Below are positions 27,047-37,105 of a stretch of DNA of 64,000 nucleotides, piece after piece (position 1 is the first letter of the stretch; every line of letters begins with the position of its first letter). This stretch comes from Lapidilactobacillus achengensis (GTDB taxonomy: Bacteria; Bacillota; Bacilli; Lactobacillales; Lactobacillaceae). Location of the stretch: positions 30,881 through 94,880 of the forward strand of contig NZ_RHOV01000008.1 of assembly GCF_003946655.1 (NCBI RefSeq). Reading direction: 5' to 3'. The position numbers and the translations under genes are program-made. Under the pieces are notes generated by a model. The model did not search any database and was not told where the DNA came from. It worked only from the letters and a program-made list of their open reading frames with translations.

Positions 27047-28264
27047 ATGCAATACACAGAAATCACAGTTCGTTATGGTGAGTTATCCACCAAAGGTAAG
27101 AATCGCCGGGAGTTTATCGGCCGGCTCAATGGCAATGTTACCAAGACTTTGCGCGAATTTCCCGACTTAAAAATCTATCCCAAACGTGATCGCATGCATA
27201 TCGCTTTGAATGGGACCGATTCAACTGCGGTCATGGCGAAGTTGCGGCAAGTTTTCGGTATCCAGAATTTCTCGCCAAGTATTACGATCTCGAAAGATAT
27301 CGAAATTCTGAAACAGACTGCGCTGGCGATGATGCAGGAATTGGTCCCAGCCGCGAAAACTTTTAAAATCAATACCCGTCGGTCGGATCATAATTTCGAA
27401 TATGACACCAATCAGCTTAATTTGCTGTTGGGCGATTATATCTACGATCAATTGCCACAACTGACTGCGCAAATGAAATATCCTGACGTGACCTTACGTG
27501 TGGAAGTTCGCCGTGATGGCATTTATTTGTCTTCCCAGACGATCAAAGGCGCCGGCGGCCTGCCAGTGGGGACGGCCGGCAAAGCGATGCTGATGTTGTC
27601 TGGTGGGATCGATTCGCCGGTGGCCGGCTACTTGGCTATGAAGCGGGGCGTTGCCATTGAAATGGTTCATTTCTTCAGTCCACCGTATACTTCAGAACGG
27701 GCCTTGGCCAAGGCGAAAGCTTTGACGGCCAAGTTAGCGCCATATGTGGGCACAATCAATTTCATTGAGGTTCCTTTCACGGAGATCCAAGAAGAAGTGA
27801 AGCGTTCGGTCCCTGAAGGCTATTTGATGACAGTGCAACGGCGCTTTATGTTGCGGCTAGCGGCGGCTTTAGCGAAGAAACGTGAGGCGTTGGCGATTTT
27901 TAATGGTGAATCGGTTGGCCAAGTGGCTTCGCAAACTTTGGAAAGCATGGTCGCCATCAATGATGTCACGACTTTGCCGGTCATTCGGCCGGTCGCGACC
28001 ATGGATAAGAATGAAATCATTAAAATTGCCGAAGAAATCGATACCTTCGATTTATCGATCATGCCCTTTGAAGACTGTTGTACGATCTTCGCGCCACCAC
28101 GTCCCAAAACTAAGCCGCGTTTAGATAAGGCACGTTATTATGAGGAACAGTTGGACGGCGCGGCGCTAATGGCGCGGGCGTTAGCTGGCGTCAAGATCAC
28201 CGAGATCCATAGCCATGATGAGTTCATGCAAAGTGACCAGGATCAGATCCAATCGATCCTCTAA
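27047..28264 (+). CDS. thiI: tRNA 4-thiouridine synthase ThiI
   Basis: A 405-residue protein with an N-terminal ferredoxin-like/THUMP region (about 1-165) and a PP-loop adenylation domain, [19 protein letters not shown], near residues 183-202. It ends without a rhodanese domain, like other Firmicute ThiI proteins that receive sulfur from the neighbouring desulfurase. It makes s4U8 in tRNA. A terminator follows. Confidence 0.96.
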   Translation: MQYTEITVRYGELSTKGKNRREFIGRLNGNVTKTLREFPDLKIYPKRDRMHIALNGTDSTAVMAKLRQVFGIQNFSPSITISKDIEILKQTALAMMQELVPAAKTFKINTRRSDHNFEYDTNQLNLLLGDYIYDQLPQLTAQMKYPDVTLRVEVRRDGIYLSSQTIKGAGGLPVGTAGKAMLMLSGGIDSPVAGYLAMKRGVAIEMVHFFSPPYTSERALAKAKALTAKLAPYVGTINFIEVPFTEIQEEVKRSVPEGYLMTVQRRFMLRLAAALAKKREALAIFNGESVGQVASQTLESMVAINDVTTLPVIRPVATMDKNEIIKIAEEIDTFDLSIMPFEDCCTIFAPPRPKTKPRLDKARYYEEQLDGAALMARALAGVKITEIHSHDEFMQSDQDQIQSIL

Positions 28265-28326
28265 TCAATTTATTGCTGGATCAGTTGCGTGGCGCGTCAT
28301 TGCCAGACCCACAATAGCTACCCATC

Positions 28327-28360
28327 AAAAAAGTTCAATCAATTTTGATTGAACTTTTTT
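28327..28360 (+). terminator. Terminator of the iscS-thiI operon
   Basis: AAAAAAGTTCAATCAA and TTGATTGAACTTTTTT are perfect complements with a 2-base loop. Confidence 0.93.
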
Positions 28361-28461
28361 GTGTGGTGGTATTTAACCGTTGGACCAACCTGCGCGGTGA
28401 TTGTTTCCAAGGTTTTGTTCATTTTTATGAGGTCTAGGTGGGAAATATTTTTTGTTAACGC

Positions 28462-28490
28462 TTGCACGAACTTGCTTTTTTTGGTATGCT
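28462..28490 (+). promoter_or_regulatory. Promoter of rex
   Basis: TTGCAC and TATGCT are 17 bases apart, 44 bases upstream of the start. TATCACGAAATGTGACGA just downstream contains a CAC/GTG dyad that loosely recalls a Rex operator but does not match its TTGTGA-N6-TCACAA consensus. Confidence 0.55.
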
Positions 28491-28533
28491 TATCACGAAA
28501 TGTGACGAGTTTAACAAAACGGAGCGAATAACG

Positions 28534-29187
28534 ATGACGAATCAGAAAACAACGAGAATTCCTAGAATGACGCTGTCCCGCTTACCGCTATATTACCGCA
28601 CTCTCTGCAACTTGGCAGATGAGGGGACGCGCCGGATCAAGTCCGCTGATCTGGGCACGGCGACGCAGGTCGAACCAACGACGATCCGCCGCGACTTTTC
28701 TTATTTCGGTGAGTTGGGCCGTAGCGGGTATGGCTATGATGTTGGCCATTTGATCCGAATCTTCGGTGAGATTCTTGAAGTCGATGAACCACAATATCTG
28801 GCGCTGGTCGGGGTCGGTAATTTAGGTCGCGCCTTATTAAAGAACAATTTCCGCCGCAATCCCAATATGGCCATCGTTTGCGCTTTCGATGCTGATCCAG
28901 GGGTGATTGGCGAGGAAATCAATCAGGTGATCGTTCAACCGATGGCGGAATTGGGTGCCACGATCGCCAGCTTGCAAATCAACACCGCCATTTCCACGGT
29001 GCCCAGCCACTCGCTGCAACAGGTATCCGCCAAGTTGGTCGATAATGGTATCCGCTCGATCCTGAGTTTTGCCCCTGAGCCGGTGATTTTGCCGGAATTT
29101 GTTAATATGCGCTATTTAGATTTGACTTCCGAAGTTCTGAATCTGTTGCTGCTCTCGGAGCGAGGCCAAGCGGCGGTGGCGAAATAA
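28534..29187 (+). CDS. rex: Redox-sensing transcriptional repressor Rex
   Basis: A 217-residue repressor with an N-terminal winged helix (IPRMTLSRLPLYYRTLCNLA to TTIRRDFSYFGELGRSGYGY) and a Rossmann domain with LVGVGNLGRALL near residue 92. It senses NADH/NAD+ and controls fermentation genes. ATG 28534 follows GGAGCG; the earlier in-frame start has no site. Length matches the family. Confidence 0.96.
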   Translation: MTNQKTTRIPRMTLSRLPLYYRTLCNLADEGTRRIKSADLGTATQVEPTTIRRDFSYFGELGRSGYGYDVGHLIRIFGEILEVDEPQYLALVGVGNLGRALLKNNFRRNPNMAIVCAFDADPGVIGEEINQVIVQPMAELGATIASLQINTAISTVPSHSLQQVSAKLVDNGIRSILSFAPEPVILPEFVNMRYLDLTSEVLNLLLLSERGQAAVAK

Positions 29188-29277
29188 CCACGGGCCGATG
29201 GTCTCGGGCTTGTACTTCTTGTAGTTAGGGAACAACATTGTCCCGATGGCACCTAGCAGGAACGGGTCGCGCGACAG
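29188..29277 (-). pseudogene. Possible remnant of a membrane-protein gene
   Basis: The minus strand reads SRDPFLLGAIGTMLFPNYKK and on through YKPETIGPW without a stop, which looks like protein sequence with a hydrophobic helix and a basic tail. A stop codon (29280-29278) precedes it and no start or ribosome binding site is present. It may be the end of a deleted gene, or chance. The rest of 29188-29695 shows only a terminator and no gene. Confidence 0.25.
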
Positions 29278-29310
29278 TCAGCTTTCAAACCTGTTTTCAG
29301 TTTAAAAACG

Positions 29311-29347
29311 GCTCAATTCATTTTTAACAAATGTACTGAGCTTTTTT
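29311..29347 (+). terminator. Terminator downstream of rex
   Basis: GCTCA and CATTT pair with AAATG and TGAGC in one imperfect stem, followed by six T. Confidence 0.7.
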
Positions 29348-29695
29348 GTTTGCCTTTTTCTGTATTACTTACTCTCCCAAAATATTTACTAACATTCACG
29401 GGGCGGCGCTATAAAAGCGGCGTGGAATACCTAGCCAACAGCAGGTGCACGAAGGTTCTTGCTTTCGATAGCTGGAAATGAGAACAGGGATTTATTTGGA
29501 ACGGGGGTAAGCAGGGCGAGAATTGACTTGAAATTTCAAACGAAAATGGTCTCCTATCTTTGCTAGGGGACGACCGTACATGACGATGAAATAGCGTCGT
29601 TATTTGTTCGAAAAATTAAGGGATAAATTAAGTTTAGCGTTATATGACGGTTTTAGATTGCTTTACTTTTGAAACACAATTATCTTGTAATTGAC

Positions 29696-29742
29696 TTGAG
29701 TTCTCAAAAAAGGGGTGTATACTAAAAATGTAATCGATTACA
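29696..29742 (+). promoter_or_regulatory. Promoter with perfect palindromic operator, accessory ABC locus
   Basis: TTGAGT (29696) and TATACT (29718) are 16 bases apart. TGTAATCGATTACA (29729-29742), a perfect 14-bp palindrome with a central CG, covers the expected start point. That is the position and form of a LacI-type repressor site. Only 7 bases separate it from the next ATG. Confidence 0.7.
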
Positions 29743-29749
29743 AACTACG

Positions 29750-30025
29750 ATGGCGCAAGAAAATAATCTTCTCAAATTACGGAATGACGACTACGCTTCG
29801 TTTAATGGTGATGTCCAGAGCAACGCATTCGGCTATAATGTACGATTGGTGAATTCGGATGGTGCTCCTAAGACAGGCTATGTGGGGCTCTATAAGGATA
29901 AGACTACGCGTGCGAATGACAATGCTGGCATCATTAATCACTACTATTGGGCTGATGTTCACTCGAAAAAAATCGAGCCGAATAAAAGTAACGTGAAATT
30001 ACACTTTAGTGCTGATAAGAAGTAG
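29750..30025 (+). CDS. Short ORF resembling the mature part of a secreted protein; signal peptide and ribosome binding site absent
   Basis: A 91-residue polar ORF begins MAQENNLLKLRND and contains FGYNVRLVNSD, YVGLYKDKTTR and HYYWADVHSKK. No ribosome binding site precedes the ATG, which lies 7 bases after a palindromic operator, and an in-frame TAA at 29723 blocks extension. The A-Q near the start resembles a signal-peptidase cut, so the part encoding the signal may have been deleted. Small secreted proteins (for example bacteriocin-like or DUF2712 types) next to ABC exporters often look like this, but the match is weak. It may be a pseudogene or leaderless gene. Confidence 0.45.
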   Translation: MAQENNLLKLRNDDYASFNGDVQSNAFGYNVRLVNSDGAPKTGYVGLYKDKTTRANDNAGIINHYYWADVHSKKIEPNKSNVKLHFSADKK

Positions 30026-30108
30026 AAGGAGATAAAGAATAGTGTTTTTGTGAAGCAGATAGTCGGCTGACTGTCTGCTTCACTTTTACAAATTGCGGAG
30101 GTGGCATT

Positions 30109-30927
30109 TTGATCAAACTTTGGCGGAAATATTTTCTCATGGGCTTGTTACTGATCTCCATGGTGACGGTGATCCATACACTGCTTTTGATCCATGAAAA
30201 TCTGGGCATCTTACGTCGAGGTGAGGCGGGGACGGCCTTGTTCTACGGCATGCAGCTATTTGGCAACAATGAGACGATCTGGCACTTGATCATCATGTTG
30301 GTGATTATTCCGACCAGCTGTTTTTGGTTCTTTATCTATGGCAAAAATAGCAAGTTATTCAATCTGTGGGTGACACGCGTTGGTCGCCGTGTTTTTATCA
30401 AGCAAGCGCTTTGCCACATCACTATCGGGACGGCAATTATTCGTCTAGTTCAAATTGGCCTGGAACTAATGCTTATTCATTTCCTGTTCGCCCCGATTTC
30501 ATTGATTCCCGCGAGCTCTTTCTTGAAAAATGGCTTGCCGACATTCTTCACCCTTAATGGGTCAATGAATCTGCTCCTGTTTGTGCTGTGCTCAACAGTG
30601 GGGTGGGTCATCGGTGCTATCCTATGTTTCGCGGTCAGTCTCTTTGTTCGACGCACCGTGCTGATTTTTCCCGCCACGGCATTATTACTATTGTTGTTCT
30701 CGTTGCTTCCAGGGATCGCGAACGTGGCGCTTGGCGGTCAAGGCAGTTTGTTCTTGTACACAATCTTTCTGCCGGGAATGATTGCGCCGGGTGAAATCAA
30801 CTTCGGGACTTCATCAATGCCGCTGCCATTATTGGCGCTTCATCTGCTAACTGTTCTGTTTTACATGGTTGTTTGTTTGGTGCTGTTGGTCTTTTGGCAA
30901 AAGCAGGCTAGGCAGGGGGACGCGTAA
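30109..30927 (+). CDS. Multi-pass membrane protein, probable ABC exporter subunit
   Basis: 272 residues with about six hydrophobic helices and few conserved polar motifs. TTG 30109 follows GGAGGTG. It is the first of four tightly packed genes (0-1 base gaps or overlaps), with an ABC ATPase third. It resembles bacteriocin-immunity or lantibiotic-type ABC-2 permeases in size and topology only; no family is recognised with certainty. The N-terminal RKYFLMGLLLISMVTVIHTL looks like an uncleaved helix. Confidence 0.7.
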   Translation: MIKLWRKYFLMGLLLISMVTVIHTLLLIHENLGILRRGEAGTALFYGMQLFGNNETIWHLIIMLVIIPTSCFWFFIYGKNSKLFNLWVTRVGRRVFIKQALCHITIGTAIIRLVQIGLELMLIHFLFAPISLIPASSFLKNGLPTFFTLNGSMNLLLFVLCSTVGWVIGAILCFAVSLFVRRTVLIFPATALLLLLFSLLPGIANVALGGQGSLFLYTIFLPGMIAPGEINFGTSSMPLPLLALHLLTVLFYMVVCLVLLVFWQKQARQGDA

Positions 30928-31449
30928 ATGAAGACTCTGTTAACTCGCCAGGCGTCTGTCAAGTTGTACATTTTCGCCATCGTGCTGGGAATCGTTAGTG
31001 CGCTGTTGGCCCCAACAAATACATTGATCAGCGTTTACAGCTCACATTGGACAACTTTGATTCCGCAAAGCGCGCTGCTTTGCGCGCTACTTTTCTACAA
31101 CACGGTCAATCGGCCAATTTATGGCTTAGTCGCGGTCAGGGGCAAAGAATTCAATGTGTTTCTGGCATTGGGAATGGTTGGCATTATTACAACGGTTGGC
31201 TATTATTTCGCACTAACGTTGACTTATATCATGGGCGGAGCAAGCCTGGGCCCAGCGACTGCGCTATCAGGCTTGCTCCTTGTTTGGGGTTCGAGATTAC
31301 TCCTATTGATCATCATCGCCCTGTTGGCGGCCATGACTTTTTTGGTTGCGCGCTCGCTAGGACTGATCATCGTGATCATCGGCTTGAATTTTTTATATCA
31401 TTATTGGATTGAAATGTTTGTTATACTACCGCGCATTATTGGAGGTTAA
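30928..31449 (+). CDS. Small multi-pass membrane protein, probable ABC exporter subunit
   Basis: 173 residues with about five hydrophobic helices. It starts at ATG directly after the stop codon of the preceding gene and ends just before the ATPase gene. No family is recognised. Together with its neighbours it probably forms the membrane part of the transporter. Confidence 0.7.
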   Translation: MKTLLTRQASVKLYIFAIVLGIVSALLAPTNTLISVYSSHWTTLIPQSALLCALLFYNTVNRPIYGLVAVRGKEFNVFLALGMVGIITTVGYYFALTLTYIMGGASLGPATALSGLLLVWGSRLLLLIIIALLAAMTFLVARSLGLIIVIIGLNFLYHYWIEMFVILPRIIGG

Positions 31450-31452
31450 TTG

Positions 31453-32061
31453 ATGTTACAGATTGATGGTATTGCTATGCGCTTTAAAGAAAAGCAAGTG
31501 ATCACGAACGCTTCGCTAACACTTCAGCCCGGAGAAGTCGCGCACATTTCTGGTGCGAATGGTTCTGGTAAATCAACCTTATTTAAGATCATTGTGGGAT
31601 TATTGGTCCCAACAGCTGGCAGTGTGGTCAAGGGTGACGCAGATGTTTTTGGCGCCTTGATTGAAAATCCCGGATTTTTTGAATTTGAAACGCTGGCGCG
31701 TAACTTGAAATTCTTGGCGGAGTTGCGCGGCACGTACAATTTACCTTGGGTCAAGGAACTCTCCCAAATCTTGCGCCTTGACCTGGATAACAAGGATAAG
31801 ATGGGCAAGTTTTCCGTGGGGATGCGTCAGAAAGCAGGAATCATTCAGGCTGTCATGGAAGATCAGTCGATCATTTTGCTGGACGAGCCGACAAGAGGAC
31901 TTGATGAACCCTCCTTAGCTGGCTTTAGCGATTTGATTGCCAAATTGGCTGATCAAGGTAAGAGCGTTCTGATTGCTTCCCATGACATCATTCCCAGCGT
32001 GCAGTATCAGCGAATGTATCTGCTCGAAGATGGTCTATTGGTAGCTAGCAATGAGAACTAA
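31453..32061 (+). CDS. ABC transporter ATP-binding protein
   Basis: A 202-residue ATPase with all the motifs: Walker A ISGANGSGKSTLFKI near residue 32, signature FSVGMRQKAGI near 118, Walker B IILLDEPTRGLD near 138 and switch His in LIASHD near 174. It is shorter than typical ABC-2 ATPases, without a C-terminal extension. ATG 31453 follows GGAGG; TTG 31450 is possible. The 3' end overlaps the next gene by 11 bases. Confidence 0.93.
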   Translation: MLQIDGIAMRFKEKQVITNASLTLQPGEVAHISGANGSGKSTLFKIIVGLLVPTAGSVVKGDADVFGALIENPGFFEFETLARNLKFLAELRGTYNLPWVKELSQILRLDLDNKDKMGKFSVGMRQKAGIIQAVMEDQSIILLDEPTRGLDEPSLAGFSDLIAKLADQGKSVLIASHDIIPSVQYQRMYLLEDGLLVASNEN

Positions 32062-32542
32062 GCCATTTGGCTGGCTCGTTTCGCTTGGGATCGGGTCCCT
32101 TGTGATTGTCGTCAGGAATCGTTTCGCCTTGTCATCGCAAAACTTGATTTTAATGACCTTTGGCGTTCTCCGAGGTAATTTGTGGGTTGTTCTACTTTCG
32201 ACGCTGATCATGGTGAACGCCTGGTGGTATCTGATGAGATGTGAGCAAGATTTCAAAGATATTTGGGTGCTGATCCAGGTGCGAAACTTGTCTGCCTGGC
32301 AGTTGCAACGCGCCGTTTTAAAAAAAATTGCGCCAGTGCTAATTCTCGCGCTCTTTCCCATGATTTTAACGCTGTTCATTTTGCATCAACCACAGGTCCT
32401 TGGCTATTTTCTTGTAGCGACTTTGGTTGTTCTGGGCTGCGCGCTGATGATTCCTTTCGAGCGTAAGCATTACGCTATCGTCTCTGGGCTTCTCTTGCTA
32501 ATAAGCCGAATTGTTGTTTGTTTGTTGCTTCCAGCAACGTGA
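32051..32542 (+). CDS. Small multi-pass membrane protein, probable ABC exporter subunit
   Basis: 163 residues with about four hydrophobic helices. The ATG at 32051 overlaps the ATPase gene, indicating coupling. A basic amphipathic stretch (VRNLSAWQLQRAVLKKIAP) could be the coupling helix contacting the ATPase. No family is recognised. It is the last gene of the accessory locus; the valS T-box unit begins downstream. Confidence 0.65.
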   Translation: MRTKPFGWLVSLGIGSLVIVVRNRFALSSQNLILMTFGVLRGNLWVVLLSTLIMVNAWWYLMRCEQDFKDIWVLIQVRNLSAWQLQRAVLKKIAPVLILALFPMILTLFILHQPQVLGYFLVATLVVLGCALMIPFERKHYAIVSGLLLLISRIVVCLLLPAT

Positions 32543-32668
32543 TTTTTGGCGGCGTGATTGCTGCTTTGGGCGGATCACTTGGATCACACGACCGCGCCAC
32601 TGAGTCGTAAGCATCTTTAAGCCTAGACCAGGCTGTTTGTTTATCCTGTGAAATTCGGCGGTCAGGAC

Positions 32669-32697
32669 TTGACCGTTTCTGCTTTTTGGGCTAAGAT
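32669..32697 (+). promoter_or_regulatory. Promoter of the valS T-box transcript
   Basis: TTGACC and TAAGAT are 17 bases apart; initiation near 32703 coincides with the 5' end of Stem I. Confidence 0.7.
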
Positions 32698-32702
32698 TTA
32701 AC

Positions 32703-32925
32703 CAACAACCTTGAACAAGAGCGGTACTGATCGGCTGGTCAGTGAGGAAATGGTCAGTGTGAAATTTCCCCAGACAGTCAGTAGCGGTAGCTTGGGAGTT
32801 GCGCAAGTGAAGCAGTAGTTTGCGCCGGTAGCAGCCGTTATTGCATTGAGTTGGAGCAGCGATGCTCAATTTAGGTGGTACCGCGATCAGAAATCGTCCT
32901 ATGTTATTTAGGACGATTTTTTTGT
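32703..32925 (+). promoter_or_regulatory. T-box riboswitch, valine (valS leader)
   Basis: The conserved T-box AGGTGGTACCGCGA lies at 32872-32885, and the terminator CGTCCT/AGGACG with a T run ends at about 32922. In Stem I, CAAG pairs with CTTG and ACTGA with TCAGT, placing GTA (Val) in the 3' strand of the specifier loop near 32787. The UGGU bulge fits a tRNA with A73, as tRNA-Val has. Uncharged tRNA-Val would allow read-through into valS. Confidence 0.88.
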
Positions 32926-32955
32926 TGGCGGGATTTAGTTGAAGGAGCGGATGAC

Positions 32956-35598
32956 ATGGCAACAGAAATGGCACCGAAATATGATCCGAAGAGCGTTGAA
33001 ACGGGTCGTTATCAAGAATGGTTAGATGAGAAAGTTTTCAAGCCTAGTGGCGATAAAAAGGCGAAACCTTATTCGATCGTGATCCCACCTCCCAATGTGA
33101 CTGGGAAGTTGCACTTGGGTCATGCTTGGGACACAGCTTTACAGGATATGATCATTCGCCAAAAGCGGATGCAAGGTTTCGATACCTTGTGGCTGCCTGG
33201 GATGGATCACGCGGGCATCGCGACCCAGGCCAAAGTTGAGGCCAAGTTGCGGGCGCAAGGGCAAGATCGTCACCAATTAGGCCGCGAGAAGTTTGTTGAG
33301 CAGGTCTGGGCTTGGAAAGACGAATATGCGGCCACGATCAAGGCGCAATGGGCCAAGTTAGGGCTGTCTTTAGATTACGATCGGGAGCGGTTCACCTTGG
33401 ATGATGGCTTGTCCGAGGCGGTCCGGACCGTTTTCGTCAAAATGTATCAAAAAGGCTTGATCTATCGCGGCGAATACATCATCAACTGGGACCCGCAATT
33501 GGAAACAGCGTTGTCGGATATTGAAGTGCTGCACCAGGATGATGAGGGCGGTTTCTACCATGTGCGTTATCCCTTAGCTGATGGTTCTGGTGACATCGAG
33601 ATCGCCACGACCAGGCCGGAAACAATGCTGGGTGACACGGCGATCGCGGTTCATCCCGGCGATCCCCGTTATGCCAAGCTGGTGGGCAAAATGGTCAAAT
33701 TACCGTTGACTGATCGCCAAATCCCGATCATCGAAGACCATTATGTGGACATCGACTTCGGGACCGGCGCGGTCAAAATCACGCCTGCCCATGACCCCAA
33801 CGACTTCGAGGTCGGCAATCGTCATGATCTGGAACGGATCAATATCATGAATGATAATGGCACGATGAATGAACGGGCCGGCAAATACGCGGGGCTGGAT
33901 CGTTTCGCCGCCCGCAAAGCGATCGTCGCCGATTTGAAAGCGCAAGGCTATTTACTGCGCGTGGAGAAAATCGTCCACAGTGTGGGCCATTCGGAACGGT
34001 CTGGGGTCCAAGTTGAGCCACGGCTATCAACGCAATGGTTCGTCAAAATGAAACCCTTGGCTGAAATGGCCTTGAAAAACCAAGCCACCGCTGACAAAAT
34101 CAATTTCGTGCCGGAACGTTTTGAGAAGACCTTCACCCAATGGATGGAAAACATTCATGACTGGGTAATTTCTCGGCAATTATGGTGGGGTCATCGCATT
34201 CCCGCTTGGTACCGCAACGACACGGGCGAAGTTTATGTGGGGATGACCGCGCCCGCAGATGCGGAAAACTGGCACCAAGAGACCGATGTCTTGGACACTT
34301 GGTTCTCCAGCGCTTTGTGGCCATTTTCCACGATGGGTTGGCCGAACACTGACAGCGCTGACTATCAACGTTACTTCCCAACCAATACTTTAGTGACCGG
34401 CTATGATATTATTCCATTCTGGGTTTCGCGGATGATTTTCCAAAGCCTGGAATTCACGGGTAAACGGCCGTTTGAAAACGCCCTGATCCACGGCTTGATC
34501 CGGGACGAACAAGGTCGGAAGATGAGTAAATCATTGGGAAATGGGATCGACCCTATGGACGTGATCGAGAAATACGGCGCGGACGCGTTGCGCTGGTTCT
34601 TGTCCACAGGTTCGACGCCGGGACAAGACACCCGTTTCAGCTACACTAAAATGGATTCTGCTTGGAACTTCATCAATAAGATCTGGAACGCCAGTCGGTT
34701 TGTCATCATGAATTTAGGTGACACGACCACCAGCAGCGTGATTCGCGACCGTGATCGCTTCGACTTGTCGGATCGGTGGATCGTCAGTCGCTTGAATGAA
34801 ACGATCGGCTCGGTGACGCGCTTGAATGATCAGTTTGAGTTTGGTGAGTCCGGTCGCTTGTTGTACAACTTTATTTGGAATGACTTCTGCGACTGGTATA
34901 TCGAAATGAGTAAAGCGGTGCTCAATGGCGATGATGAAAGTGCTAAGCGTTACAAGCGGCAGAACTTATTATATGTGCTGGATCAGATCTTGCGTTTGAT
35001 GCATCCAATCATGCCTTTTGTGACGGAGAAAATCTGGTTAAGCATGCCTCATGAAGGTCGCTCATTGACGGTGGCGCATTATCCTGAATATAGTGAGGAC
35101 CTTAATGACATTGTCGCGGTGGAACAAATGACCGGGTTGATCGACGTGATCCGCGGTGTGCGGGGGATCAGAGCGGAAGCTAACGCGCCGATCTCCAAGC
35201 CGGTCGAGATCTTGCTGCGGACCAAGACAACGACGATCGAGGACACCTTGAACAGCAATCTGGAATTTCTTGAACGCTTTCTGAACCCAACTGCTTTGGA
35301 AGTTGGGCCGCACGTCAAAGCGCCTAAGCTGGCGATGTCGCAAGTCACCAGTGATGTGGAGATTTTCGTACCATTGGCGGAGCTGATCGATCTTGATCAG
35401 GAGATCCAACGCCTTGAAAAAGAAGCGAACCGTTTGGATCAAGAAGTGACCCGGATCGACCGCAAATTAGGCAATGAAAAATTCGTCGCGAAAGCACCGG
35501 CAGAAGTCGTTGATGAACAACGGGCGAAGCGGGTGGATTACTTGAGCCAACGGGAAGCCGTTAAGCAACGGATCACTGAATTAAGCGCGAATAAATAA
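32956..35598 (+). CDS. valS: Valyl-tRNA synthetase
   Basis: An 880-residue class I synthetase with HIGH motif [16 protein letters not shown] near residue 45, an editing domain with [20 protein letters not shown] near 215, KMSKS in [14 protein letters not shown] near 525 and a C-terminal coiled-coil arm ([18 protein letters not shown]). ATG 32956 follows AAGGAGCGG; the longer frame runs back into the T-box terminator. It is followed by folC, a common pairing in Firmicutes. Confidence 0.97.
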   Translation: MATEMAPKYDPKSVETGRYQEWLDEKVFKPSGDKKAKPYSIVIPPPNVTGKLHLGHAWDTALQDMIIRQKRMQGFDTLWLPGMDHAGIATQAKVEAKLRAQGQDRHQLGREKFVEQVWAWKDEYAATIKAQWAKLGLSLDYDRERFTLDDGLSEAVRTVFVKMYQKGLIYRGEYIINWDPQLETALSDIEVLHQDDEGGFYHVRYPLADGSGDIEIATTRPETMLGDTAIAVHPGDPRYAKLVGKMVKLPLTDRQIPIIEDHYVDIDFGTGAVKITPAHDPNDFEVGNRHDLERINIMNDNGTMNERAGKYAGLDRFAARKAIVADLKAQGYLLRVEKIVHSVGHSERSGVQVEPRLSTQWFVKMKPLAEMALKNQATADKINFVPERFEKTFTQWMENIHDWVISRQLWWGHRIPAWYRNDTGEVYVGMTAPADAENWHQETDVLDTWFSSALWPFSTMGWPNTDSADYQRYFPTNTLVTGYDIIPFWVSRMIFQSLEFTGKRPFENALIHGLIRDEQGRKMSKSLGNGIDPMDVIEKYGADALRWFLSTGSTPGQDTRFSYTKMDSAWNFINKIWNASRFVIMNLGDTTTSSVIRDRDRFDLSDRWIVSRLNETIGSVTRLNDQFEFGESGRLLYNFIWNDFCDWYIEMSKAVLNGDDESAKRYKRQNLLYVLDQILRLMHPIMPFVTEKIWLSMPHEGRSLTVAHYPEYSEDLNDIVAVEQMTGLIDVIRGVRGIRAEANAPISKPVEILLRTKTTTIEDTLNSNLEFLERFLNPTALEVGPHVKAPKLAMSQVTSDVEIFVPLAELIDLDQEIQRLEKEANRLDQEVTRIDRKLGNEKFVAKAPAEVVDEQRAKRVDYLSQREAVKQRITELSANK

Positions 35599-35667
35599 CG
35601 CTTAGGCGCAAATTTTACGCGTGGTGACCACACAAGTGCGCGTGGGACGTAGATACGGAGGTAGGGT

Positions 35668-36954
35668 TTGACCACAATTACAGATGTCTTGACTTTTTTA
35701 CATGGGCGACCGCGGTTACATCGCAGTGATAAATTGGATCTGATGAAACAAGCATTGGCGTTATTTGGTGATCCGCAAGATAAATTCACGACGATCCATG
35801 TGACCGGGACTAACGGCAAGGGGTCGACCTGTCATTTGATCAGTCAGTTATTAGTCGCTCAGGGTTATCATGTGGGGCTGTTTACCTCGCCCTTCGTGTT
35901 GAAGTTCAACGAGCGCATCCAAATCGATGATCAAATGATTCCCGATGATCAACTGATCGCCTTGGTGACCGCCATGCGCCCAGTTTTAGCGGCGGCTCAG
36001 CTGGAGTTGACTGAATTTGAGTGGGTCACCTTACTGATGTTCAATTATTTCGCTGCGCAAGCGGTTGATGTGGGGGTGATCGAAGTTGGGATCGGCGGCG
36101 CTCATGATCGCACGAACGTGATCACGGCCAGCGTTGGCGTGATCACGTCGATCGGGTTGGATCATCAAGACTTGATTGGTCCCACGCTGGCGGACATTGC
36201 CGTGGAAAAGGCGGGGATCATAAAACCTCAGCAAACCGTGATTTATGGTGAGTTGCCCGCCGCGGTCCAACCTTTGATCACGGCGAAGATCCAGCAACAA
36301 GCGGCCAAAGGTTACCAGTTTGGTCAAGCAATCCAGGCGCAGCATGTGCAGTGGTCACCGCCGCAGGTTCAATTTGACTGGATGGGCACCGGATTGTCCG
36401 CGCCACTGCGTCATTTGCGTATGCCAGCACTGGCGACTTGGCAGGTGGCTGATGCTAGCTTGGCTCTAGCGGCAGCGGCAGCCTGGTTGGATCAGCGGCA
36501 CAGTCAGTTGGATGCTCACGTGGTACGGCAAGTTCTGGCGGATTTCCAAGTGCCGGGGCGTTTAGAGGTCATTAGTCAGGAGCCATTGATGGTTTTGGAT
36601 GGCGCCCATAATATTCCGGCCATCACGGCGCTGATTGCCACGGTCAAGCGGGTCTTTGCTGGTCAGCCCATCTTTTTAACGATGGGGATGATGGCGGATA
36701 AAGATATTCGCCAAGTAGCCGCATTACTGGCTGCCACTAACTGGCAGGTGACTTGGACCACTGTGGCGGATAATCCTCGGGCGGCTGATCAGGCGCAATT
36801 GCAACAACAGATCGCCGCGCCCTTCACCTATGCGCCCACCTGGCAACAAGCCTTCCAGAACGCGCTTCAGGCGTCGGGCGGCGCTGGGGTGTTTCTCTTT
36901 GCCGGCTCGTTTTATCTGATCACCGACGTGCGCCATTATTTATTGGCCGACTAG
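35668..36954 (+). CDS. folC: Folylpolyglutamate synthase/dihydrofolate synthase
   Basis: A 428-residue Mur-ligase-like enzyme that adds glutamate to folates. The ATP loop VTGTNGKGSTCHLISQLL lies near residues 45-62, NERIQIDDQ near 89 and VLDGAHNIPAI near 310. It starts at TTG after GGAGGTAGGG. Length is normal. It shares the valS transcript or lies close behind it, and is followed by a terminator. Confidence 0.95.
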   Translation: MTTITDVLTFLHGRPRLHRSDKLDLMKQALALFGDPQDKFTTIHVTGTNGKGSTCHLISQLLVAQGYHVGLFTSPFVLKFNERIQIDDQMIPDDQLIALVTAMRPVLAAAQLELTEFEWVTLLMFNYFAAQAVDVGVIEVGIGGAHDRTNVITASVGVITSIGLDHQDLIGPTLADIAVEKAGIIKPQQTVIYGELPAAVQPLITAKIQQQAAKGYQFGQAIQAQHVQWSPPQVQFDWMGTGLSAPLRHLRMPALATWQVADASLALAAAAAWLDQRHSQLDAHVVRQVLADFQVPGRLEVISQEPLMVLDGAHNIPAITALIATVKRVFAGQPIFLTMGMMADKDIRQVAALLAATNWQVTWTTVADNPRAADQAQLQQQIAAPFTYAPTWQQAFQNALQASGGAGVFLFAGSFYLITDVRHYLLAD

Positions 36955-37044
36955 CTGTTTGGCCGCTAGACTTGGCGTGGCCGGTTGCTGGCGCGGTCTA
37001 GCGCCAGCAACGGACCACTTTCCGAAAACAAAAAAATAAAGCAG

Positions 37045-37083
37045 ATCACTCTTTCGTATTTATAAACGAAAGGGTGATTTTTT
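37045..37083 (+). terminator. Terminator between folC and radC
   Basis: ATCACTCTTTCGT pairs with ACGAAAGGGTGAT (one G-T pair) and is followed by six T. The radC start region begins at its end, so radC needs its own promoter or read-through. Confidence 0.88.
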
Positions 37084-37105
37084 GATGAGAAAGCAGGAGA
37101 CGAAT

